DNA of 64,000 bases from Hyphomicrobiales bacterium (GCA_900471525.1 UCEZ01000030.1:1-64000); one strand, 5' to 3'. Positions 44,425-54,963 are shown, numbered from the stretch's first letter. Notes: generated by a model from the letters alone, not told the origin. A program made the numbers and translations.

Positions 44425-46794
44425 ATGCTGTTCAAGACTGCGACTTCCCGAAATATCTTTTCCGTCGTTGCAACCGGGCTTTTTGCCACGGTGGTCACCG
44501 CCGGTACGCTGTTCTGGATATCCTACTCGGAAGTGAAGCGCCGCAGTGTCGATGAAATGAATGCCGCCGCAGCACTCACCGCTGCCGATCTCAAGGCACA
44601 GATGTCGAAGGGTCTCCAGCTCGTCAGCACATTCCAGAGCGTCTTCACTGCCATCGAGACATCCGGAGCCGCGAACCGCACATCGGCCGATGCGATGATG
44701 AAGAAAGCGCTTGAGGACCATTCCTTTGCGCTCGGCGTCTGGAGCGGCTGGGAGCCGAACGCCTTTGACGGCAAGGATGCCGAATACGTCAACAAGCCGG
44801 GGCACGACGCGACCGGCCGCTATGTGCCCTATTGGGTGCGCTCCGGCGGCAACATCATCGTCACGCCGCTCACGGATTACGACAAGCCCGGCCCTGGTGA
44901 CTACTATCAGCTGCCCTTCAAGGCGCAGAAGATGGTCGTGATCGAGCCCTACAAATATGTCGTGGACGGCAAGGACGTGATGATGACCACGCTCGTCGGT
45001 CCCGTCACCGTCGATGGCAAGCCGCTCGGCGTCACCGGCATTGATATCGCGCTCGACAGCCTGACATCGAAGCTCGCCGAAATGAAGCCGCTCGGCGACG
45101 GCAATGTCGCACTCGTGTCCCAGGGTGGAAGTTTCCTGAGCCATATCGATACCGCCAATCTTGGCAAGGCTTTCAAGGATAGCAGCGTCGACGCCGCGGC
45201 GTGGCAGCAAATGATCGACAACCCCGGCAAGCCGGTCGATACGGTCGGCCAAGATGGTGTCGACTTCCTTTCGGTCGCGGTTCCAGTGCAACTGCTGCCG
45301 GATACTTCATGGTATGCGATCGTTTCCGTCCCGAAATCGACCGTCTTTGCCTATCTCACCCATATGGCCTGGATTTCCGTCATCATCATTGGCGTCGCGT
45401 CCGTGCTGCTCGTTCTGCTCGGCGTGCTGATCTCCAATCGCTTCCGCCGCCGCCTGGAAGCCGTCGTCAACGCCACCGGAGAGATCGCCAGGGGCAACAC
45501 GGGCGTCGCTATCACGGATGCGGATCGCGACGACGAGATCGGGGGCATGGCGCGTTCGCTTGCGATCCTGCGTGACGCGACGATCGCCAAGCAGCGCCTC
45601 GAGGCCGAAGCGGAAGAGAGCCGCACGATGGGCGAGGAAGAGCGCCAGCGCCGCGCCGCCGAGGTGCAGGAAAACGAGCGCCAGATGCGCTTTGCCGTCA
45701 CCGAACTCGGTACCGGCCTGCAGCGCCTCGCCGACGGCGATGTGACCTTCCGGCTGATGACGCCGTTCATCGGCTCGCTCGATGCTCTGCGTGAAGACTT
45801 CAACAGTTCCATGAGCACCCTCCAGCAGACGCTGCAATCGGTCGGCAACAACGCGCTCGGCATTCAGGCCGGTTCGGCGGAAATCCGCTCTTCTGCCGAT
45901 GATCTTGCCAAGCGCACGGAACAGCAGGCGGCTTCCGTAGAGCAGACCGCCGCGGCTCTCGACGAGATCACCGCATCGGTCAAGGATTCGACTGTGCGCG
46001 CCGAAGAGGCCGGCCAGCTGGTCGCCAAGGCGAAGTCCGGCGCGCAGACGTCGAGCGCCGTCGTCAAGAATGCCATCGACGCCGTCGGCCAGATCGAAAG
46101 CTCGTCGCAGGAAATCAGCAGCATCATCGGCGTCATTGACGAGATCGCCTTCCAGACCAACCTTCTCGCCCTTAATGCCGGCGTGGAAGCGGCGCGTGCC
46201 GGCGATGCAGGCAAGGGTTTTGCCGTCGTTGCCCAAGAGGTGCGTGAACTTGCCCAGCGCTCGGCAAACGCGGCGAAAGAGATCAAGGCGCTGATTTCGA
46301 AATCCGGCAACCAGGTCAAGACCGGTGTCGAGTTGGTCGGCCAGGCTGGCAAGGCGCTGGAAGCGATCGTTCACGAGGTGGACGAAATCAATCTGCGTGT
46401 CTCATCCATCGTCGAGGCGGCCCGCGAGCAGTCGATCGGGCTCAACGACATCAACCGCGCTGTCAACGTCATGGACCAGGGCACGCAGCAGAATGCGGCA
46501 ATGGTGGAAGAATCGACCGCCGCCAGCCATACGCTTGCGGCCGAAGCTTCGGCACTGACTGCGCTTCTGTCGAACTTCAAGCTTGGGGAGGCGGGCGTCG
46601 TCGTCAGCCAGCGCGTCGCTCACGCGCCCGCTCCGCGCAGCATTGCTACGCCGCGGGCAACTGTTCGCGCCGCGTCAGTGACGACACCGGCCGTACAGTC
46701 TCCGGCGCGTTCTCTCGGCCAGAAACTTGCCGGTGCATTCCAGGGGCATGGTGCTGCCGCTGCTACGGCGAATGACGGCTGGGACGAATTCTGA
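44425..46794 (+). CDS. Methyl-accepting chemotaxis protein with dCache sensor and CheR-docking C-terminus
   Basis: 789 residues. Membrane segment about 10-32, large periplasmic dCache-type domain about 40-310 ([56 protein letters not shown]), second membrane segment about 312-335, HAMP, and a cytoplasmic signalling domain with the hairpin tip [21 protein letters not shown]. The protein ends in GWDEF, which fits the xWxxF pentapeptide that tethers CheR methyltransferase. Ligand unknown; dCache domains with this tryptophan-rich pocket often bind amino or organic acids. Start at 44425 by GAGGATA upstream. Confidence 0.93.
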   Translation: MLFKTATSRNIFSVVATGLFATVVTAGTLFWISYSEVKRRSVDEMNAAAALTAADLKAQMSKGLQLVSTFQSVFTAIETSGAANRTSADAMMKKALEDHSFALGVWSGWEPNAFDGKDAEYVNKPGHDATGRYVPYWVRSGGNIIVTPLTDYDKPGPGDYYQLPFKAQKMVVIEPYKYVVDGKDVMMTTLVGPVTVDGKPLGVTGIDIALDSLTSKLAEMKPLGDGNVALVSQGGSFLSHIDTANLGKAFKDSSVDAAAWQQMIDNPGKPVDTVGQDGVDFLSVAVPVQLLPDTSWYAIVSVPKSTVFAYLTHMAWISVIIIGVASVLLVLLGVLISNRFRRRLEAVVNATGEIARGNTGVAITDADRDDEIGGMARSLAILRDATIAKQRLEAEAEESRTMGEEERQRRAAEVQENERQMRFAVTELGTGLQRLADGDVTFRLMTPFIGSLDALREDFNSSMSTLQQTLQSVGNNALGIQAGSAEIRSSADDLAKRTEQQAASVEQTAAALDEITASVKDSTVRAEEAGQLVAKAKSGAQTSSAVVKNAIDAVGQIESSSQEISSIIGVIDEIAFQTNLLALNAGVEAARAGDAGKGFAVVAQEVRELAQRSANAAKEIKALISKSGNQVKTGVELVGQAGKALEAIVHEVDEINLRVSSIVEAAREQSIGLNDINRAVNVMDQGTQQNAAMVEESTAASHTLAAEASALTALLSNFKLGEAGVVVSQRVAHAPAPRSIATPRATVRAASVTTPAVQSPARSLGQKLAGAFQGHGAAAATANDGWDEF

Positions 46795-46798
46795 GCAG

Positions 46799-46831
46799 AA
46801 ACAGGGCGCCGTTCGTTCCGCGCCCTTGTTT
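46799..46831 (+). terminator. Terminator hairpin after the chemoreceptor gene
   Basis: AAACAGGGCGC / GCGCCCTTGTTT with one bulged base and a loop of about ten, starting six bases past the stop codon. The T-rich end is short (TTGTTTC), so efficiency may be modest. Confidence 0.65.
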
Positions 46832-46859
46832 CAAAATCCGGCAATGCCGAAAGCGGATT

Positions 46860-47106
46860 AACGCATCTGCACAATAAGTAAGCGGGTTGAATGTTGCACT
46901 GCGACGCGACCGACTGTGATTCGCGGGTTTTGAAGTGCTTTCTCAAACTGGCACGGTTCCTGCTTTGTAAAAGGCAGGTCCAGAGGGGACTGCAATAATA
47001 AAACTGCGCCCATGAAGGTCGCGACAAACAAGGCCGCTTTCAGCCATAGGTGATCCCGGATGTACGGACACCACTTGGCTGGAAGCGGCCTTTGCTTTTT
47101 GGGCCG
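46860..47106 (+). ncRNA. Candidate small RNA or structured leader before mrp
   Basis: The 430-base gap between receptor and mrp holds two hairpins. One is CCTGCTTT-GTAA-AAGGCAGG (46959-46978). The other is a long stem near 47030-47093 (AAGGCCGCTTTCAGCCA against TGGCTGGAAGCGGCCTT, one G-U pair) followed by TTGCTTTTTT, a strong terminator on the + strand. A terminator with no gene before it suggests a short transcript from about 46880-46930 to 47100. I could not match it to a named rhizobial RNA, and no convincing promoter was pinned down. Confidence 0.45.
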
Positions 47107-47225
47107 GTTTTTCTGCGCGGGCTCATTGGCGAAACACTCCGGCTCGATTATTTAAATTCCAGCGCATTGCGCATCGAAACAGGCAGCAGGGCAAACCAGC
47201 CGCGCTGGCGGCAGGAGTGAATGAC

Positions 47226-48419
47226 ATGACCGACGTGACCAAGGAACAGGTTCTCGACAAGCTGAAAGGCGTTCGTGGACCGGATATGGACGGCAACATC
47301 GTCGATATGGGTCTGGTCTCGGATGTCTTCATCTCCGATTCCAAGGTCTATTTCTCGATCACCGTTCCGGCCGAGCGGGCACGCGAACTCGATCCGTTGC
47401 GTGCGGCAGCCGAACGGGTGGTCAAGGAAATTCCCGGCGTCAAGGGGGCAATGGTGGCGCTGACCGCCGACAAGAAGGCCACGTCATCCTCCGCGCCGGT
47501 ACAGCGGCCCACGGCGGCGCCGTCGCACGCTGGTCATTCGCATGCCGAGCATGCGGGCCACAGCCACACGCCTGCCGCCGCGCAGCGTACACCCACTGCG
47601 TCGGCAAAGGCCGGCATCCCAGGCGTCGGCGCAATCATTGCGGTTGCTTCCGGCAAGGGCGGCGTCGGCAAGTCGACGACCTCGGTCAATCTTGCTCTGG
47701 CGCTGAAGGCCAACGGCCTGCGCGTCGGCATTCTCGACGCCGATATCTACGGCCCGTCGATGCCGCGCCTCCTGAAGATTTCAGGGCGCCCGCAGCAGAT
47801 CGAAGGCCGGATGATCAGGCCGATGGAAAATTATGGCCTGAAGGTCATGTCGATGGGTTTCCTTGTCGATGAGGAAGTCGCGATGATCTGGCGCGGCCCG
47901 ATGATCCAGTCGGCGCTGTTGCAGATGCTGCGCGAGGTTGCCTGGGGCGATCTCGACGTGCTCGTGGTCGATATGCCGCCGGGCACCGGCGATGCGCAGT
48001 TGACCATGGCCCAGCAGGTGCCGCTCGCCGGTGCCGTCATCGTCTCGACGCCGCAGGATCTGGCGCTGATCGATGCGCGCAAGGGGCTTGCCATGTTCCG
48101 CAAGGTCGAGGTGCCGGTTCTCGGCATCGTCGAGAACATGAGCTATTTCATCGCGCCCGATACCGGCGCTCGCTACAATATCTTCGGCCATGGCGGTGCG
48201 CGCAAGGAGGCAGAACGCATCGGCGTCCCGTTCCTCGGGGAAGTGCCGCTGACCATAGGCATCCGCGAAACGTCAGACGCCGGAACGCCCGTCGTCGCTT
48301 CAGAGCCCGATAGCGAGATCACCCGTGTCTATCGCGACATCGCCAGAAAGGTCTGGGAGCAGGTCGCCGCCCACCAGGGCGACAAGGCCCGGACCATGCC
48401 GAACATCGTGTTCGAGTAG
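47226..48419 (+). CDS. mrp: Mrp/ApbC-type P-loop ATPase, iron-sulfur carrier family
   Basis: 397 residues. N-terminal MIP18/DUF59 domain (about 1-85), a His-rich linker (SHAGHSHAEHAGHSH, about 100-115), then the ParA-like ATPase with VASGKGGVGKSTTSV (P-loop 143-150), LDADIYGPSMPRLL and VVDMPPGTGDAQL. In most Mrp proteins a CxxC follows ENMSYF to hold a bridging cluster; here it is A310-P-D-T313, so the usual cluster site is missing. AGGAG eight bases before the ATG at 47226 decides the start; a GTG nine bases earlier sits on that ribosome site. Confidence 0.93.
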   Translation: MTDVTKEQVLDKLKGVRGPDMDGNIVDMGLVSDVFISDSKVYFSITVPAERARELDPLRAAAERVVKEIPGVKGAMVALTADKKATSSSAPVQRPTAAPSHAGHSHAEHAGHSHTPAAAQRTPTASAKAGIPGVGAIIAVASGKGGVGKSTTSVNLALALKANGLRVGILDADIYGPSMPRLLKISGRPQQIEGRMIRPMENYGLKVMSMGFLVDEEVAMIWRGPMIQSALLQMLREVAWGDLDVLVVDMPPGTGDAQLTMAQQVPLAGAVIVSTPQDLALIDARKGLAMFRKVEVPVLGIVENMSYFIAPDTGARYNIFGHGGARKEAERIGVPFLGEVPLTIGIRETSDAGTPVVASEPDSEITRVYRDIARKVWEQVAAHQGDKARTMPNIVFE

Positions 48420-48838
48420 TAGATCGAGGACACGAATCGGCACGTCATGCGCTGAGCTCGGTCTCTGGAAAACACATCCCGCGCATGCGGGCTGTTGACA
48501 TTCTGTTGCGTCGCGTCGTTAAGTCTTTAGGCGACATTGTGGCGCTTCGCCACTTTCTGCATTGATTTTGAGTGTGCCTTGTTCCATATGCCTCCCCGCA
48601 TCCAAAAGGATGCACCAGCGGTGCTGCCCTCCGTCGGGCTCCGCATGACCGTGATGACCGTTTGAGGGTTTGTCGTAAACGACGAGAGTTTCCATATGGA
48701 TCTGCCGTGCGCAGCTTTGATGTCATACGGCCGGGTTTGTCCGGTTCGCCATAGCCTGGCTTCTATCTCCGCCTGTCGCCGCAGCGATGCGGTGGTCGCC
48801 CGCGCCTGCACCGATGGTGCCCATGCAAGGGCCGCGGA
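48420..48838 (+). promoter_or_regulatory. Promoter and structured leader upstream of the CorA-like gene
   Basis: TTGACA at 48495-48500, with a weak -10 (TTAAGT, spacing 18) near 48519. The ~300-base untranslated stretch that follows carries several hairpins: GTGGCG-CTT-CGCCAC (48539-48553), GCATCC-AAAA-GGATGC (48598-48613), GTCGT-AA-ACGAC (48672-48683). A long leader before a magnesium-transporter-like gene could be regulatory, but it does not look like the M-box or mgtA leaders I know. No gene seen within it. Confidence 0.4.
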
Positions 48839-49816
48839 ATGATCACAGCCTATCGCGACAATGGCGAAGCCGTCGTTATCAGCGCGGTGAAGCCGCCCGC
48901 CTCCCTGCCGTCCGATGTCGTCTGGATCGACATGCTGCGTCCGGACAAGGCAGAGGATTTTCTGGTCGAAAGTTTTCTCGGCATCGAAGTGCCGACACGG
49001 GAAGACATGAAGGACATCGAGCCTTCCAGCCGTCTCTACACGGCAAAGGATGCAGTGTTCATGACGGCCTCGCTGGTCTGCAAGGCCGATAGTGGGCGTC
49101 CGGAATTGACGGATGTCGCCTTCGTCCTGACGCGGGGGCTGCTGATCACGATCCGTTATGAGGAGCCGAAGGCATTCGATCTGTTCACGGCTGCGATGCA
49201 CCGTATCCCGGGCGGTTGCGCGACAGGAACGATCCTCGCGACGCGCCTCTTTGAAACCATCACCGATCGCACCGCGGAAATCCTCGAGACCGCCGTTGCC
49301 AGGATCGACGCTCTGTCCTTGCAGGTTTTTGGCGATCGCCCCGCCGGACAACGCCGTCCGCCCCATTTTCTCGAAGCCAAGCTGATGGATGTCGCGTCGC
49401 ATCACCGGCTGGTGGCAAAGACGCGCGACAGCCTTGCCTCGCTCTCCCGTGTTCTGACGTTTCTCTACACGGTCCCATCCGTGCAAGAAAACCGGGAAGC
49501 CACGGAACTCTGCCGCGCCATTTCGCGCGATATCCAGTCCCTGTCGGAACATGCATCCTTCATTTCGGGAAACATCACTTTTCTGCTCGATGCCTCTCTC
49601 GGGCTGATCAACGTCGAACAGAACGCCATCATCAAGATTTTCTCGATCGCCGCGGTCGTCTTTCTCCCGCCGACCCTAGTAGCCTCGCTCTACGGCATGA
49701 ACTTCGATTTCATGCCCGAGCTGAAATGGGCCTTTGGTTATCCCATGGCGATCGTCGCCATGGTGATTTCGGCAATCGTCCCCTACTATTTCTTTCGCTG
49801 GAAAGGCTGGCTTTAA
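48839..49816 (+). CDS. CorA-like divalent cation transporter
   Basis: 325 residues: long N-terminal cytoplasmic domain and two C-terminal membrane segments (IIKIFSIAAVVFLPPTLVASLYGMNFDFMPELKWAFGYPMAIVAMVISAIVPYYFF in outline). The pore-loop motif GMN is present in YGMNF followed by MPEL, as in CorA. Mg2+ (or Co2+/Ni2+) influx is expected. Divergence from E. coli CorA is considerable in the N-terminal half, so efflux or other cation preference is possible. kup follows 15 bases later. Confidence 0.93.
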   Translation: MITAYRDNGEAVVISAVKPPASLPSDVVWIDMLRPDKAEDFLVESFLGIEVPTREDMKDIEPSSRLYTAKDAVFMTASLVCKADSGRPELTDVAFVLTRGLLITIRYEEPKAFDLFTAAMHRIPGGCATGTILATRLFETITDRTAEILETAVARIDALSLQVFGDRPAGQRRPPHFLEAKLMDVASHHRLVAKTRDSLASLSRVLTFLYTVPSVQENREATELCRAISRDIQSLSEHASFISGNITFLLDASLGLINVEQNAIIKIFSIAAVVFLPPTLVASLYGMNFDFMPELKWAFGYPMAIVAMVISAIVPYYFFRWKGWL

Positions 49817-49831
49817 GCCGGAAATGTTCAG

Positions 49832-51733
49832 ATGTCCCATTCGGTAGCTACCTCCGGAACGCGCGATAAGGAAATGCGGAAGCTTCTGGCTCTTGCGCTT
49901 GGGTCGGTCGGCGTCGTCTACGGCGATATCGGCACAAGCCCGCTCTATGCGTTCCGTGAAGCGCTGCGCCCGGTCGCTCATGACGGGGTCACCCGTTTAG
50001 AAATCATCGGCCTGATCTCGCTGATGATCTGGACGCTGACGATCATCGTCACCTTGAAGTACGTCCTGTTCCTTCTGCGCGCCGACAACAATGGCGAAGG
50101 CGGTACGCTGTCCTTGCTGGCGCTCCTGATGAAATATGCCAGCACCCGTGCAAATCGGCTCTTCTTCCTGGGAATTGCGGGCGCTGCCCTTTTCATAGGC
50201 GACGCGATCATTGCGCCCGCGTTGTCGGTGCTGTCGGCCGTCGAGGGCTTGAAGCTGGTGACCCCGACGCTCTCCCCTTACGTGGTTCCAATTTCGGTCG
50301 TCATTCTGCTGCTGCTTTTTGCGGTCCAGTCACACGGCACCGCCGCTGTGTCGAAATTTTTCGGCCCGATCATGGCTCTGTGGTTCATCGTGCTTGCCAT
50401 CGCCGGCATCAATCATATTCGCGATGATTTCGGCATTTTGTCCGCCTTCAACCCCTATTATGCCGTCCATTTCCTCTTTCATGCCGGCTATGTCGGGATC
50501 GTCGTTCTTGGTGCAGTATTTCTGACGGTCACCGGGGCAGAAGCACTGTATGCCGACCTCGGACATTTCGGTCGCAAACCCATCCAGTGGGCCTGGATCG
50601 GTCTCGTCTTTCCAGCGCTGGCGCTGAACTACCTGGGGCAGGGGGCACTGGTCCTGAAAAATCCGGCGGCTATGTCTGATCCGTTCTACCTGATGTTCCC
50701 GGAATGGGCGCTGTTGCCCATCGTCATCCTTGCCACCTGCGCGACGATCATTGCCGCTCAGGCCGTCATCACCGGCGCTTTCTCCCTGACGCGTCAGGCG
50801 ATCCATCTCGGCTTCCTGCCGCGCATGGCCATCTTCCACACGTCAGAGACCCAGACAGGCCAGATCTATCTGCCGAACGTCAACGTGCTTTTGATGTTCG
50901 GTGTCATGGTGCTGGTTTTCGTCTTCGGCTCGTCCGAATCGCTGGCGACCGCCTATGGTATCTCCGTCACCGGCGCGATGGTCGTCGATACCTTTCTTGC
51001 CTACGAGTTCGTGCGGGTGCGCTGGCGGTGGCCGCTATCCCTGGCAATCGCAACGCTGCTGCCGCTCCTCGTTCTCGAGTTGATCTTCTTCGGCGCCAAT
51101 ATGCTGAAGATCCACGACGGCGGTTATGTGCCGGTCTTGATCGCAGCCGCTATCATCATCGTCATGTGGACGTGGAAGCGCGGCACCAAGATCCTGCACG
51201 ACAAGACACGGCATACGGACATTCCTCTCGCCTCCTTCGTGAAATCGATCGAACGCAAGAGCGAGCATGCACCGGTCTCCGTGCCGGGTACGGCCATCTT
51301 CCTGACCAGCGATCCGGAATCGACGCCGGCGGCGTTGCTGCACAACATCAAGCACAATCACGTCCTGCACGCGCAGAACTTTATCCTGACGATCCGCACG
51401 CTCAATACGCCGGTCGTTGCCAAGGACCAGCGCGTCAGCGCCAGCAGCCTCTCCGAGCGCTTCAGCCTGCTTGAAATGCGCTTCGGCTACATGGAGACGC
51501 AGAACGTCTCGCAGGCGCTCGGCCTGTTCCGCAAGACCGGTCTGAAGTTCGACATCATGTCGACTTCGTTCTACCTCGGGCGGCGCAAGCTGGTGCCGGA
51601 CGCGCAGTCGGGCATGCCGCACTGGCAGGACAGGCTGTTCATCGGCCTTGCCAATGCTGCGATCGACCCCTCCGACTATTTCCGCCTGCCGACCAACCGC
51701 GTGGTGGAACTGGGCTCGCACGTCATCATCTGA
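49832..51733 (+). CDS. kup: Low-affinity potassium uptake protein Kup
   Basis: 633 residues, K+/H+ symporter of the HAK/KUP/KT family. About 12 membrane segments in the first 440 residues: [25 protein letters not shown] is the family hallmark, then [30 protein letters not shown] and [14 protein letters not shown]. The cytoplasmic tail with [25 protein letters not shown] is typical. Located right behind the CorA-like gene, so Mg and K uptake genes are neighbours. A strong terminator follows at 51748. Confidence 0.97.
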   Translation: MSHSVATSGTRDKEMRKLLALALGSVGVVYGDIGTSPLYAFREALRPVAHDGVTRLEIIGLISLMIWTLTIIVTLKYVLFLLRADNNGEGGTLSLLALLMKYASTRANRLFFLGIAGAALFIGDAIIAPALSVLSAVEGLKLVTPTLSPYVVPISVVILLLLFAVQSHGTAAVSKFFGPIMALWFIVLAIAGINHIRDDFGILSAFNPYYAVHFLFHAGYVGIVVLGAVFLTVTGAEALYADLGHFGRKPIQWAWIGLVFPALALNYLGQGALVLKNPAAMSDPFYLMFPEWALLPIVILATCATIIAAQAVITGAFSLTRQAIHLGFLPRMAIFHTSETQTGQIYLPNVNVLLMFGVMVLVFVFGSSESLATAYGISVTGAMVVDTFLAYEFVRVRWRWPLSLAIATLLPLLVLELIFFGANMLKIHDGGYVPVLIAAAIIIVMWTWKRGTKILHDKTRHTDIPLASFVKSIERKSEHAPVSVPGTAIFLTSDPESTPAALLHNIKHNHVLHAQNFILTIRTLNTPVVAKDQRVSASSLSERFSLLEMRFGYMETQNVSQALGLFRKTGLKFDIMSTSFYLGRRKLVPDAQSGMPHWQDRLFIGLANAAIDPSDYFRLPTNRVVELGSHVII

Positions 51734-51747
51734 GTGACCCAAATTAC

Positions 51748-51779
51748 CAAAACGCCTCCTTCGGCGCGGAGGCGTTTTG
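51748..51779 (+). terminator. Intrinsic terminator of kup
   Basis: CAAAACGCCTCC / GGAGGCGTTTTG, a 12-bp perfect stem with an 8-base loop ending in TTTTG, 15 bases past the kup stop. Confidence 0.92.
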
Positions 51780-51982
51780 CGTTGTGCTCCCGCATTCCAG
51801 GCGGCCGCCATTAACCAAGCATCAAGGTTAATGCTTCATTGTCGGAGCATGTTGAAGCGGTAAACGCGCGATTGGCGCGGCAGGACCGCTTATCCGATTC
51901 AGTTCCGCGGGAAAATGCGTTCCGGGCCTATTTGCCGGATGGAAACCCGCGTCTGCCAGTGCGTGGAGTACGGTTGGTGCGT

Positions 51983-53155
51983 ATGAGTAGGCTGTCGCGT
52001 TTCAAGTCCGGTTTGTTGTCGTCGCGCTGGACTGCTCCCCTGATGCTCGGCATCGGTCTCTTCGTCGGGTTCCCTTCGATCTCAGCGCATTCCGACCTCG
52101 CAACCTTTCTATCCGGCATCAATCGCACCGGCGAGCGCTGGCGCGTGCACATGACCCGTTCTCCGGCGGGCTCGCTGCACGAGGTCGACATGGTCTTTAC
52201 CGATCCGCTCGTCACCGGCGCGATCGGCGATGGGGCAGGGATCGATATGCCGGGCGTGGGCAAGGTGTCGCTCGTCGCTGCGGAGAAGCAGGCCGATCCG
52301 CGCACCGACGAGGAACGGGTCAACCGCAAGGGCAAGAAGGGCCGCATCATCGCCGTTGCCCCCGTGACGCCGCCGAAGGATTTTACCGCGGGTTCGATCC
52401 TGCAGCGCACCAGTTCGCTGACCGATCCGCTGTTCGATGCGAAGGAGCGGATGGTTTTCTCAAAGCCTGAGATCAGGGGCAAGGAAATCCAGATCGCAAC
52501 CGCTTTCTACAAGAAGAAGGCACCGAAGATCGATCCCGGCATGTCGCCAATGCTGGCAAGTCTGGTGACGAACCAGTCAGCTGACGTGCTGGCGACCGCA
52601 TATGCGCCGGCCGAACCGGATTATGCGCGCCAGTCGCCGTTCGATTCGATCCTGCGGGAAGACAAGGCCGGCGGACGCTTCATTCCCGAGATATCGCCGG
52701 AAGATCACGCCTGGGCGGCAAACCCGCTGCCGGCGACTGTGTTTTCCGAAGCCGAGCAGAAATGCCTGACGTCCGGCATCTATTTCGAATCGCGGGGCGA
52801 ATCGCTGAAAGGCCAGGCGGCCGTCGCGCAGGTCATCCTCAACCGCGTCCGCAATCCTGCCTATCCGGATACGATTTGCGCCGTCGTCTATCAGAACAAG
52901 GGCTGGTTCAATCGCTGCCAGTTCTCATTCGCCTGCGATGGCATTCCCGACATTGTCTGGTCGCGCGCGAACTGGCTGACCGCCAAGGAGATCGCGCTTG
53001 CCGTCACTGCTGGCAAGATATGGTTTCCGGAAGTCGGTTCCGCGACGCATTACCACGCAACTTACGTAAAGCCGGATTGGGGGCCGACGATGAAGCGAGT
53101 GTCCAAGATCGGCAAACACATTTTCTACCGCACCTATGGGGGCGGATGGAGTTGA
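51983..53155 (+). CDS. Exported cell-wall hydrolase, SleB family
   Basis: 390 residues. Start at 51983 gives MSRLSRFKSGLLSSRWTAPLMLGIGLFVGFPSISA, a signal peptide or anchor; a TTG at 51839 in the same frame would put 48 residues before it. Residues about 260-390 are the SleB/hydrolase_2 domain: CLTSGIYFESRGESLKGQAAVAQVILNRV, GWFNRCQFSFACDG, ATHYHATYVKPDW, with the catalytic Glu in FESRGE. Cleaves peptidoglycan in the periplasm, probably as a lytic amidase or transglycosylase. The middle (about 60-250) is unassigned. Confidence 0.88.
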   Translation: MSRLSRFKSGLLSSRWTAPLMLGIGLFVGFPSISAHSDLATFLSGINRTGERWRVHMTRSPAGSLHEVDMVFTDPLVTGAIGDGAGIDMPGVGKVSLVAAEKQADPRTDEERVNRKGKKGRIIAVAPVTPPKDFTAGSILQRTSSLTDPLFDAKERMVFSKPEIRGKEIQIATAFYKKKAPKIDPGMSPMLASLVTNQSADVLATAYAPAEPDYARQSPFDSILREDKAGGRFIPEISPEDHAWAANPLPATVFSEAEQKCLTSGIYFESRGESLKGQAAVAQVILNRVRNPAYPDTICAVVYQNKGWFNRCQFSFACDGIPDIVWSRANWLTAKEIALAVTAGKIWFPEVGSATHYHATYVKPDWGPTMKRVSKIGKHIFYRTYGGGWS

Positions 53156-53313
53156 GCCCTCCGGATTGACGATGGCCGGGCAGGTGCGGGCCATGCACCA
53201 TTTCGGCAAAGCCCGCAGTGATTCCCGATGATTCCGGCGTGTGCTCCGCGAAAATCATATAAGATATTGTTCTTATTGAATAATATTGTGGCCTAACAAG
53301 GTCCTGTGGTGCC

Positions 53314-53342
53314 TTGACTATACAGGCCCCTAAAACTATGTT
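53314..53342 (+). promoter_or_regulatory. Probable sigma-70 promoter of the atp operon
   Basis: TTGACT (53314-53319), 17-base spacer, TATGTT (53337-53342), about 105 bases before the atpI ATG. Upstream 53255-53290 is AT-rich like an UP element. This is the clearest promoter-like pair in the gap between the hydrolase and atpI. Confidence 0.6.
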
Positions 53343-53446
53343 GCGGCCGACTTCAAAACGGGCCGAGCGGTGGCTTCAAATCCGGCCTTTGTATGACCAA
53401 GCGCGTGGTTTATGACCATCGCAGGCAGCAAAAGGGAGGACGCCAC

Positions 53447-53812
53447 ATGACGGATAACCGGAAAGAGAGTCTGGAAGATCGGCTGAAACGCCTCGGTTCC
53501 GAGTTGTCTGAAAAGCGCAAGGAAGATCCGAAGTACGCTGCGAACGAGGCGCGGGCCGCCGAAAACCGCAAGGGCTATCAGGTTGCTGTGAAGCTTTCGA
53601 GCGAATTTGTGGCAGCTGTCATCGTCGGTGCACTTCTAGGCTATCTTTTGGACCGTTTTGCGGGTACAGGGCCGTGGGGGATGATCATACTTCTCCTTCT
53701 TGGATTTTGTGCCGGTGTGCTGAACGTGCTGCGTTCGGCGGGTATGGTGGCAGCGCCCCATCCCGCGGATCAGCTGGGCAAGGACATCAAGAACAAGAGT
53801 GACGACGCCTGA
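53447..53812 (+). CDS. atpI: ATP synthase protein I
   Basis: 121 residues. Hydrophilic N-terminus (RKESLEDRLKRLGSELSEKR) and two membrane helices (FVAAVIVGALLGYLLDRFAG and MIILLLLGFCAGVLNVLR), the AtpI/Atp1 pattern. It helps assemble the c ring and is thought to affect Mg uptake. GGGAGGA before the ATG at 53447 rules out the earlier in-frame start at 53393. First gene of the F0 operon. Confidence 0.93.
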   Translation: MTDNRKESLEDRLKRLGSELSEKRKEDPKYAANEARAAENRKGYQVAVKLSSEFVAAVIVGALLGYLLDRFAGTGPWGMIILLLLGFCAGVLNVLRSAGMVAAPHPADQLGKDIKNKSDDA

Positions 53813-53874
53813 GCGCAGTCGTTGCAGGGTGAAATGTCCGCCATATAGGCGGTCCAGAACGAGAGAGAGCGGCT

Positions 53875-54636
53875 GTGGCAGGCGACAAGGTAGATCCGAT
53901 ACACCAGTTTGTGGTCAACAAGATCGTTCCGATCGAAATTGGCGGTATTGATTTCTCGTTCACCAACGCATCTCTATTCATGGTTGCGACTCTCGTTGTG
54001 GCAACCGCGTTCCTTTACTTGACGACGTCGACGCGCAGCCTGGTTCCGGGTCGCATGCAGTCCGTGTCCGAACTTTCCTATGACTTCATCGCCAAGCTGC
54101 TGCGCGAAGGCGCCGGCTCCCACGGCATGAAGTTCTTCCCGATGGTGTTCTCGCTGTTCATGTTCATCCTGACGGCAAACATGCTCGGCATGGTCCCCTA
54201 TTTTTACACCATTACCAGCCAGATCATCGTAACCGCAGCGCTTGCGCTGTTCGTGATCGGCACGGTTCTGGTTTACGGTTTTTATAAGCACGGCCTTGGC
54301 TTCCTCAACGTGTTCGTGCCTTCTGGCGTACCTGTCATTCTCTTGCTAATCGTAGTTCCGATCGAGATCATCTCCTTCCTGTCCCGCCCGGTCAGTCTTT
54401 CCGTTCGTCTCTTCGCGAACATGCTGGCCGGCCATATCACGCTGAAAGTGTTCGCAGGCTTCGTCGCCTCGCTTGGAACCCTCGGCGCGCTGGGTATCGG
54501 AGGGGCGGTTCTGCCGCTCATCATGACCGTGGCCCTTACGGGTCTCGAATTCCTCGTCGCCTTCCTCCAGGCCTATGTCTTTGCGGTGCTCACATGCATG
54601 TACCTCAACGACGCAGTGCATCCGGGTGGCCACTGA
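53875..54636 (+). CDS. atpB: ATP synthase F0 subunit a
   Basis: 253 residues, membrane proton channel subunit. GTG start at 53875 after GAGAGAGAG. Key segment [25 protein letters not shown] contains the essential Arg; the C-terminal [18 protein letters not shown] is the conserved Gln/Tyr helix. Five or so membrane segments. Lies between atpI and atpE in the standard order. Confidence 0.97.
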   Translation: MAGDKVDPIHQFVVNKIVPIEIGGIDFSFTNASLFMVATLVVATAFLYLTTSTRSLVPGRMQSVSELSYDFIAKLLREGAGSHGMKFFPMVFSLFMFILTANMLGMVPYFYTITSQIIVTAALALFVIGTVLVYGFYKHGLGFLNVFVPSGVPVILLLIVVPIEIISFLSRPVSLSVRLFANMLAGHITLKVFAGFVASLGTLGALGIGGAVLPLIMTVALTGLEFLVAFLQAYVFAVLTCMYLNDAVHPGGH

Positions 54637-54735
54637 GGAATAAAGTCGTGGGGCTTTCCGGGTCTTGATCGGTAATCGGTCTTGATCAGGAAAGTGCCAA
54701 AGTTAGCCGCAACAACCATTTCGAAGGAGAAAATC

Positions 54736-54963
54736 ATGGAAGCGGAAGCAGCAAAGTACATCGGCGCAGGTCTCGCTTGCCTCGGCATGGCCGGCACGGC
54801 TCTCGGCCTCGGCAACATTTTCGGCAGCTACCTGTCGGGCGCCCTGCGCAACCCGTCGGCCGCTGACAGCCAGTTCGGCCGCCTCGTATTCGGCTTCGCC
54901 GTTACGGAAGCTCTGGGCATCTTCTCGCTGCTCATCGCGCTGCTGCTCCTTTTCGCCGTCTAA
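54736..54963 (+). CDS. atpE: ATP synthase F0 subunit c
   Basis: 75-residue proteolipid of the c ring. First helix with [21 protein letters not shown], polar loop RNPS, second helix [22 protein letters not shown] with the proton-carrying Glu in TEALG. GAAGGAG before the ATG at 54736 rules out the upstream in-frame start at 54682. A Glu rather than Asp carrier is usual in alphaproteobacteria. Confidence 0.97.
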   Translation: MEAEAAKYIGAGLACLGMAGTALGLGNIFGSYLSGALRNPSAADSQFGRLVFGFAVTEALGIFSLLIALLLLFAV

